This document shows positions 58,412 through 64,000 of a DNA stretch of 64,000 nucleotides, one piece after another. Origin of the DNA: Dactylosporangium siamense. Its GTDB lineage: Bacteria; Actinomycetota; Actinomycetes; Mycobacteriales; Micromonosporaceae. The first letter of the stretch is position 1; every line of letters starts with the position of its first letter. The stretch lies in contig NZ_BONQ01000167.1 of NCBI RefSeq assembly GCF_016862795.1, positions 37,904 to 101,903 on the forward strand, given 5' to 3'. The notes beneath the pieces were generated by a model that ran no database searches, was not told the DNA's origin, and saw only the letters and a program-made list of their open reading frames with translations. The position numbers and the translations under genes were made by a program.

Positions 58412-59737
58412 ATGAACTCGACTCGACGTGGGCCGCTCACCTGCGCGCAACGTGAGTGGTTCATGGACGTCGGCATCGACGCCGATTCGCCGTGGTCCTC
58501 CGCCGCCAACTTCACCGGCCTCGTCGACGGCGCCGCCGCCCGGCTGGACGTGGTCCTGGCGGCCGTCGGCGACCTGCTGGACCGGCACGAGGGACTGCGG
58601 ACGCTCCTGCCCGTCGCCGGCTCCGGGGGTCGCGAGCAGCACGTCGTTCCGGCGGCTTCGCGGCTCGGCGAGATGGTCCGGGTCGCCCCGGCCGGCCCGG
58701 AGGCGGATCGGGCCCTGGCCGAGGCCGCAGCGACGCCCTTCCGGCTCGCCGACCAACCGCCGGTGCTGTTCGTCCTGGAGGTCGCCGCCGGCGCCGTGCA
58801 CCGCATCGGCATCGTCGTCGATCATTCCGCGGTCGACGGATGGGGCATGCGGGTGCTCCGCGGCGACTTCTTGCAAGCCTTGCGCGGCCGCGCGAGCGGC
58901 CGGCCGGCGTTCGACGGCCGGCCCGCGCCGGAACAGCCCCTGGAAACGGCCGAATGGGAGCGCTCCGGATCGGGCCGCGCCTATGCCGCGCGGGCGGAGG
59001 CGCACTGGCGGCGCCAGCTGGGCGCGCTGCGCGACGGGCTGTCCGGCTGGCGCCCGAGCGGCGGTCCGGTGCCGGCGGAGCCGGTGCTGCGGTCCCGCTG
59101 GCTCGCCTCGGCGCGCGCCGCCCGGGCCGCGCAGGCCGTTGCCACCCGCACCGGCCTGCCGGTGTCAGCGGTCTACCTGACCGCGTTCGGCGCGGCGATC
59201 AGCCGGGTCGAGGGTTCGCCGTGCGCCGGCATCCGGTCCCTCGCCGCGAACCGGCTGTCGGCCGGCACGCAGGCGTCGGTCCGCAAGGCGGTCATGCCGG
59301 TGCCGGTCCTCGTGCCGGGGACCGGCGACCTGTCGGCGCGGCTGACGGCCACGGCCAGCAACCAGTTGCACGGCCACCGGTTCGCCAACCTCGACCCGGC
59401 GAGCGCCGCGGCGATCGGCGCCGAGGTCCTCGGCGACCTCGCGGCGGCGGGCGCGGCCGTCGCCCGGTTCAACTACATCGACGCGTCCATCGTGGGCAGC
59501 GCGGCGAACAGCCGCTCACTCGGCGCCGAGGCCATCCCCTTCACCGATCCGGCCGTGCAGGACCGCGTCACCGAGCAGCCCGACCGCCCCGGCGGGTCGC
59601 GCTACATCCTGTCGGTCCAGCACCGGCCGGCCGCGGCGCTGATGACGATCGCCTGCCACGGCGACACGACCTGGGCACCGGCGGCCGGCGACATGCTCCG
59701 CCACGTCGAGGACATGCTGGTGCGCGCGTCCGGCTAA
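58412..59737 (+). CDS. Stand-alone condensation-like protein A
   Basis: A protein of 441 aa. Overall C-domain layout: LTCAQREWF opening, DHSAVDG (137-143) in place of HHxxxDG, and latch/floor-like elements later. The first His is Asp, but the second (catalytic) His, Asp and Gly remain. Divergent from the NRPS operon with a shared short promoter gap; ATG 58412 has CAGGAACGGG upstream. It may add a tailoring ester or amide bond or act as a carrier-interaction protein. It overlaps the convergent next gene by 4 nt. Confidence 0.72.
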   Translation: MNSTRRGPLTCAQREWFMDVGIDADSPWSSAANFTGLVDGAAARLDVVLAAVGDLLDRHEGLRTLLPVAGSGGREQHVVPAASRLGEMVRVAPAGPEADRALAEAAATPFRLADQPPVLFVLEVAAGAVHRIGIVVDHSAVDGWGMRVLRGDFLQALRGRASGRPAFDGRPAPEQPLETAEWERSGSGRAYAARAEAHWRRQLGALRDGLSGWRPSGGPVPAEPVLRSRWLASARAARAAQAVATRTGLPVSAVYLTAFGAAISRVEGSPCAGIRSLAANRLSAGTQASVRKAVMPVPVLVPGTGDLSARLTATASNQLHGHRFANLDPASAAAIGAEVLGDLAAAGAAVARFNYIDASIVGSAANSRSLGAEAIPFTDPAVQDRVTEQPDRPGGSRYILSVQHRPAAALMTIACHGDTTWAPAAGDMLRHVEDMLVRASG

Positions 59738-61065
59738 CCCGGTTGGGGCACCAGGTCCAGCGCGGCCTCGACGGCGACGGTCTCCATCCCGAACAGGAAC
59801 GCCTCCGCGTCGGCGGGGGAGACGAAGTGGGTGTCCATGAACACGGTGATCCGGACGGTGTCCGGCACGTCGTCGATGTGGACGAACAGCCGCTCGAAGG
59901 GGTCGTCCTGCTGGATCGTCCAGCGGAACGTGGTGCGGTCGCCGGCGTGCGCCTCGCGGATCTGGTCCGGCGTCGGCGCCGGGCCGGTCGAACCGGTCCG
60001 CGTGGTGATGCGGCGGTCGTTGTAGAAGCAGCCGAGGTCGAAGTCCGGGTCCCGCTCCCGGGCCACCCGCGCGATCAGGTCGTCGAGGTCCACCGGGTGG
60101 AAGTACGCGTGCTTGTACGCCGTCATCGCCGCCCGCTGGGTGCGCGCCAGCGCCTCGGCGAACGGCACCCCGGCGACGTCCAGCGCGCACAGGCCGCTTT
60201 CGGCCACCGTGCACACCACGTCGGCGAGCGCGGGGCGGAACCGGTTGTTCACGGTCGGCCGGAACACCACCGGGTTGATGCCGGTGATCCGGTGCAGGGC
60301 CACCCCGTAGACGGCCATGAGCACCGGTGAGGCGTCCATGCCCGCCCGGTCGGCGATCGCCCGCGTCGCCAGGTGCAGCGCGGGCGAGTTGAACTCGCCC
60401 CGCCAGTGCCGTGGCGTCCGCGGGTCGTCCGAGCCGGCGAACCGGCGGGCCGGGATGGTCCGCAGCAGCCGCTCCCAGTAGCGCAGCGCCGCCTCGTTCT
60501 GCCGGACCCCGGCCGGTGAACGCTGCCAGCGGGCCTGTTCGAGGGGTTGCATCCCCCGGACCGGCGTGGTCACCCGCGCTCCGGACTCGGCGATCATCAC
60601 CGCGGCGCCCGAACCGTCCGTGACCAGGTGGCACATGATGGCGACCAGGTGCGTCGGCAGCCCGTCGCGCAGCACCACGCCCATGCGCAGCGGCCACTGC
60701 GCCTCGAAGTCGTAGTCGGTCTCCTCGTACGTCCGCCGCAGCGTGTCGGCGACCTCCGCCGGGTCGTCGTCGCCCGCGTCGATGACATCGAGGGCGATCT
60801 CGCCCGAGCTGGACACCACCTGCGACGGCCGGCCGTCGGCGTCGAAACGCAGCCGGGTCCGCATCGGCTGATAGCGGCTCATCAGATAGCGGAGGTTGTC
60901 CACGACGTCGGTGAGCGCGGTGCCGTCGGGCAACGGTGTCGCGCCGCCCATCGGCAACCAGGAGTTCTGTCGCCGCATCGCCATCCAGAGGTCCAGCTGG
61001 CCCCAGGAGAGGTCGTCGACGCCGGAGCCCTCGCCCTCGAAGGCAACCATGATCTGTGCTGTCAT
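59734..61065 (-). CDS. Stand-alone condensation-like protein B
   Basis: A protein of 443 aa. C-domain-like fold: DLSWGQLDLWMAM opening, CHLVTDG (145-151) in place of HHxxxDG, and NPVVFRPTVNNRFRP later. As in its neighbour the first His is replaced (Cys) while the second His, Asp and Gly stay. The sequences are distant from one another. Both flank the head of the NRPS operon and are likely cluster members. An AT-rich stretch (61113-61140) about 50-75 nt upstream may be its promoter. Confidence 0.72.
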   Translation of the reverse strand: MTAQIMVAFEGEGSGVDDLSWGQLDLWMAMRRQNSWLPMGGATPLPDGTALTDVVDNLRYLMSRYQPMRTRLRFDADGRPSQVVSSSGEIALDVIDAGDDDPAEVADTLRRTYEETDYDFEAQWPLRMGVVLRDGLPTHLVAIMCHLVTDGSGAAVMIAESGARVTTPVRGMQPLEQARWQRSPAGVRQNEAALRYWERLLRTIPARRFAGSDDPRTPRHWRGEFNSPALHLATRAIADRAGMDASPVLMAVYGVALHRITGINPVVFRPTVNNRFRPALADVVCTVAESGLCALDVAGVPFAEALARTQRAAMTAYKHAYFHPVDLDDLIARVARERDPDFDLGCFYNDRRITTRTGSTGPAPTPDQIREAHAGDRTTFRWTIQQDDPFERLFVHIDDVPDTVRITVFMDTHFVSPADAEAFLFGMETVAVEAALDLVPQPG

Positions 61066-61402
61066 GCCACCGGTCCTTCCGTGGTCCCGTGACGTCCATC
61101 GATCACCGCGCAGTATCGTACAGTTTCTTTACAGATACGCCGAGCAATGCGGCCGCCTGCCCACCGGCGGCTGGCCAGGCCGGGCACATCCTGCGATTTC
61201 GAGTGGCTTTGCGGGTGATTGGCCGGGTCGTACACTCGACGGCATTTGCCGGGCCCGCGGACCGCCGCCGGTCCGGCGCGGCATCTGACCGCACCGCTGC
61301 GGGCCGGCATTTCCCGCCTGATTCAGCGCCGCCGACGCATGCGTGCCCGGCGGCGGGGGTCACCCGCGCCCATCCGGGTCCGCGTCGTCGCCTAGGGAGA
61401 TC
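61066..61402. other. Divergent intergenic region, no gene
   Basis: Separates the condensation-like gene B and the GH5 gene. The left part has an AT-rich block with GTATC...GATAC arms (61113-61138), probably part of the leftward promoter. No LacI-type palindrome like those at 11127 and 21882 was seen before GH5. Nothing else recognisable. Confidence 0.55.
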
Positions 61403-62413
61403 ATGAGAAGGACAGCCGTTATCGTCGGAGTGGTGTGCGTCGCACTCATCGCGTTCGGGTTCGCCGCCCGGCAACCGGCCCGCTCGACACAGACCTTGCC
61501 GCACGGGGCCGGTCTGCACGTCAGCGGCAGAAACATCGTCGAGGGCAACGGAGCGGCCTTCGTCATGCGGGGCGTCAGCCACCCGTACGCCTGGTACAAG
61601 GACCAGAGCCAGTCGTTCGCCGACATCAAGCGGCTCGGCGCCAACACCGTGCGGGTGGTGCTGACAGCCGACGTCGGGGCCGGCGAGGTGGCCGACGTCA
61701 TCTCGACGTGCAAACGCCACCGGCTGATCTGCGTCCTGGAGTTCCACGGCACCACCGGATACGGCGAGGACCGCGACTCCGTCCCCCTCGACGCCGCCGC
61801 CGACTACTGGCTCGGGCTGCGGCAGGTCCTCGCGGGCCAGGAGGACTACGTCGTCATCAACGTCGGCAACGAGCCGTACGGCAACACCGACACCGCCGGC
61901 TGGACCGGCGCGACGAACGGCGCGGTCACGAAGCTGCGCGCCGCCGGCCTGAAGCACCTCGTCATGGTCGACGGGCCGAACTGGGGACAGGACTGGTCGG
62001 GCGTCATGCGCGGCAACGCCCCGGCGGTGCTCGCCAACGACCCGCTGCACAACGTCGTGTTCTCGGTCCACATGTATGGCGTGTACAGCACCGCGGCCAA
62101 GGTCACCGACTACTACGACGCCTTCCGCGACGCCGGGTTGCCCCTCGTCGTCGGCGAGTTCGGGTGGAAGCACACCGACGGTGCCGTGGCCGCCGACACC
62201 GTCATGAGCGAGGCACAGGCCCGCGGGATCGGATACCTGGGCTGGTCGTGGGCAGGCAACAGCGGCGGCGTCGAATACCTCGACATGGCCGCCGGCTTCG
62301 ACGCCGACCAGCAGACGGCCTGGGGGCGGCGCATCTTCGACGGCGCCGACGGCATCCGGGCCACCGCCAAGGAAGCCACCGTCTACGGCGGTGAGGAGGC
62401 GGCGGCCGGGTAG
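61403..62413 (+). CDS. GH5-like glycoside hydrolase, membrane-anchored or secreted
   Basis: A protein of 336 aa. ATG 61403 has AGGGAG upstream. A single N-terminal hydrophobic helix (AVIVGVVCVALIAFGFAA) is a signal anchor or signal peptide. The TIM barrel shows GLHVSGRNIVE, GVSHPYAWY, VINVGNEPYGN with acid/base Glu157 and LVVGEFGWKHTD with nucleophile Glu near 252, typical of GH5 mannanase/cellulase-like enzymes. The next gene, 38 bp on, is a membrane glycosyltransferase, so the enzyme may trim or release the polysaccharide made by it rather than digest plant matter. Confidence 0.85.
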   Translation: MRRTAVIVGVVCVALIAFGFAARQPARSTQTLPHGAGLHVSGRNIVEGNGAAFVMRGVSHPYAWYKDQSQSFADIKRLGANTVRVVLTADVGAGEVADVISTCKRHRLICVLEFHGTTGYGEDRDSVPLDAAADYWLGLRQVLAGQEDYVVINVGNEPYGNTDTAGWTGATNGAVTKLRAAGLKHLVMVDGPNWGQDWSGVMRGNAPAVLANDPLHNVVFSVHMYGVYSTAAKVTDYYDAFRDAGLPLVVGEFGWKHTDGAVAADTVMSEAQARGIGYLGWSWAGNSGGVEYLDMAAGFDADQQTAWGRRIFDGADGIRATAKEATVYGGEEAAAG

Positions 62414-62451
62414 AACGGCAGTCCGGCCGGGACCACGAGGGGAGAGCCGAC

Positions 62452-63909
62452 GTGGGACGTTCGATGGCAACACCCCGGGACAGGGACGTGCCCCAGCAGG
62501 CGCGGGAGCTGCACCGCAGGCTGTCCCGCTGGCGCCCGGCGTACCAGCCGCTGATCGTCGCGTACGTGGTCATCGTGGCGAGTGACTTCTGGGCCGCCGG
62601 GCCGACCCCCGGGACGCTCGGCTGGCCGCTGACGGTGATGTGGACGTGGCCGATCTTCACCACGCTCACCGGCATCGTCGGCATCCGGCGGACCCGCAGG
62701 GCGCTGCGCGCGTCGGCGGCCCGGTGGCACGGCCAAGGGCTGACGATCAGCGGGAGCTTCCTGATCGTGGTCGTGCCCACCGTCGGCCGGCACGACACCT
62801 ACCCGGCGCTCGAACGCTCCGTCCTGTCCTACGTCACCTTCCTCCCGCGCTGCTTCCCGCGGCTCAGGATCGACATCGTCGTCGACGAGGGCTGTGAGGC
62901 GGCGGACCGGATCGCCGAGCTGGCCGCGGGAAGCCCGCTGATCCGGGTGGTCACCGTGCCGCGGTGGTACCGCACCGCCAACGGGACGAGGTTCAAGGCG
63001 CGCGCCACCCACTACTCGCACGAGCTGCGCATCTGCGAGCAGGAGCACCGCGACGACACGTGGGTGCTGCACATGGACGACGACACCGGCGTGGGACCCG
63101 ACACCGCCCTCGCGGTCGCCCGGTTCATCGAGGAACAGGCCCAGGCCGGCCGCAACGCCAAACACCTCGCCCAGGGCATCCTGACGTACCCGCGCGAATA
63201 CGCCGTGAACCGGCTCACCTGGCTCGCGGACTCGGCCCGGCCGGCCGAGGACGTGGGGCGTTTCTCCGCCTGGACCGGCAGCGGCACGCCACGCGCCGGC
63301 GTGCACGGTGAGCTCCTGCTGGTGCGGGCCTCGATCGAGGCGACGATCGGCTGGGACTTCGGACCGCGCAGCATCGTCGAGGACGCCCAGTTCGCCCTGA
63401 TCTTCAGCGCCCGCTACGAGGGTCGCAGCGGCTGGTTCGGGGGCCGGTGCTACGGCGCGTCGCCGGCCTGCCTCCGGGACTTCTTCCGGCAGCGCGAACG
63501 CTGGTCGTGGGGCCTCGCCGGCCTGGTGTTCAACCGGTCGCTGCAGCGGCGCAACCGGCTGCTGCTCGGATATTCGGTGATGTCGTGGGTGGTCGGCCCG
63601 ATCCAGAACGTCGGCGTGGTGATGCTCATCGGGGTGATGATCGCCGACCCCAACACCTCGCCGGTGACGTACCTGGTCATCCCGCTCTGGGCGCTGAACA
63701 TGGCCTACGTGGTCTGGATGTACTGGGAGGGCCTGCGGGTCAACGCCGAGGTGTCCGCCGACCCCCGGCGCCGATGGTGGGAGTCCCTCGCGGTGGTCCT
63801 GCTGATTCCGATCTTCGGGCTGATGGAGAGCATCCCGGGGCTGCGCGGCTTCCTGAAGTTCGCCCGGCACGCCGAGAACAAGTTCCTGGTCATCGCGAAA
63901 CCGTCCTGA
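62452..63909 (+). CDS. Membrane GT2 glycosyltransferase
   Basis: A protein of 485 aa. GTG 62452 is favoured by GGGGAGA 7 nt upstream. Two N-terminal membrane helices (about 33-52, 60-78), a cytosolic GT-A domain with HMDDDT (about 205-210; metal/nucleotide-sugar), IVEDAQF (about 303-309) and the acceptor motif RQRERWSWG (about 345-353; QxxRW), then several C-terminal membrane helices. The pattern is that of processive or egghead-like inverting family 2 enzymes. With the GH5 gene it forms a likely two-gene polysaccharide synthase/hydrolase unit. Sugar specificity unknown. Confidence 0.85.
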   Translation: MGRSMATPRDRDVPQQARELHRRLSRWRPAYQPLIVAYVVIVASDFWAAGPTPGTLGWPLTVMWTWPIFTTLTGIVGIRRTRRALRASAARWHGQGLTISGSFLIVVVPTVGRHDTYPALERSVLSYVTFLPRCFPRLRIDIVVDEGCEAADRIAELAAGSPLIRVVTVPRWYRTANGTRFKARATHYSHELRICEQEHRDDTWVLHMDDDTGVGPDTALAVARFIEEQAQAGRNAKHLAQGILTYPREYAVNRLTWLADSARPAEDVGRFSAWTGSGTPRAGVHGELLLVRASIEATIGWDFGPRSIVEDAQFALIFSARYEGRSGWFGGRCYGASPACLRDFFRQRERWSWGLAGLVFNRSLQRRNRLLLGYSVMSWVVGPIQNVGVVMLIGVMIADPNTSPVTYLVIPLWALNMAYVVWMYWEGLRVNAEVSADPRRRWWESLAVVLLIPIFGLMESIPGLRGFLKFARHAENKFLVIAKPS

Positions 63910-63916
63910 TGCTCGT

Positions 63917-64000
63917 TCACCGGATGGTCCAGGTGTCGCCGCTGTTGAGCAGCGCGCCGAGTTCCTCTTCGGGGGTGCCGTTGGCTTTGGCTTTCGCCGT
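63917..64000 (-). CDS. C-terminal end of an unidentified protein (partial)
   Basis: Reading leftward, the frame is open from the window edge to TGA at 63917-63919 and ends EEELGALLNSGDTWTIR. Only 27 residues are visible; the tail of a regulator or effector is possible, but no family can be named. It is convergent with the glycosyltransferase gene, 7 nt apart. Confidence 0.5.
   Translation of the reverse strand, partial: TAKAKANGTPEEELGALLNSGDTWTIR

Overview
This 64 kb window has very high G+C, frequent GTG starts and densely overlapping genes, as in a filamentous actinomycete. A family such as Micromonosporaceae is plausible, but no marker gene settles it. No rRNA, tRNA, CRISPR array, integrase or insertion sequence was seen.

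Left part (1-10.6 kb). After the tail of a secreted or membrane protein come a small helical protein and an NB-ARC/WD40 STAND ATPase. They are translationally coupled and share an Asn/Gln-rich motif that looks like an amyloid signalling motif. Convergent to them is a two-gene operon encoding a dynamin-like GTPase and an Hsp70/actin-fold ATPase, the same pairing as proteobacterial SrfC/SrfB.

11-24 kb. Two secreted plant-polysaccharide enzymes, a PL3 pectate lyase and a glycoside hydrolase with two CBMs, each lie behind a perfect LacI-type (CebR-like) palindrome. They flank an island of two divergent operons. The leftward operon is a vWA protein, a PP2C phosphatase and a kinase-like protein with an OB fold (a TerY-P-like triad). 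The rightward operon is an Mrr-like nuclease fused to a degenerate kinase domain, a Upf1-like SF1 helicase and a winged-helix-like protein. This is the best candidate for an undescribed system: a phospho-signalling module facing a nucleic-acid effector module.

24-40.6 kb. A split FluG-like pair (amidohydrolase plus glutamine-synthetase-like ligase) and a membrane/coiled-coil protein are followed by a BrnT-like toxin with a ribbon-helix-helix antitoxin. Next come an XRE/NB-ARC/TPR regulator with two small secreted paralogues, a SecD-SecF fusion translocase, an M23 peptidase, and a FIST sensor paired with a GAF-GGDEF-EAL protein.

40.5-61 kb. An eight-gene leftward NRPS operon has start/stop overlaps at every junction. 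In transcription order it encodes a stand-alone adenylating enzyme, a C-PCP didomain, E1alpha, E1beta and E2 of a 2-oxoacid dehydrogenase type, a two-module NRPS (predicted Gly, then a basic residue), a C-A(Ser)-PCP-TE-MFS fusion, and an MbtH-PCP fusion. Two stand-alone condensation-like proteins lie upstream. The predicted product is a short acylated peptide (acyl-Gly-[Lys-like]-Ser) whose release and export are built into one polypeptide.

61-64 kb. A GH5 enzyme and a membrane GT2 glycosyltransferase form an apparent polysaccharide pair. The window ends inside another leftward gene.
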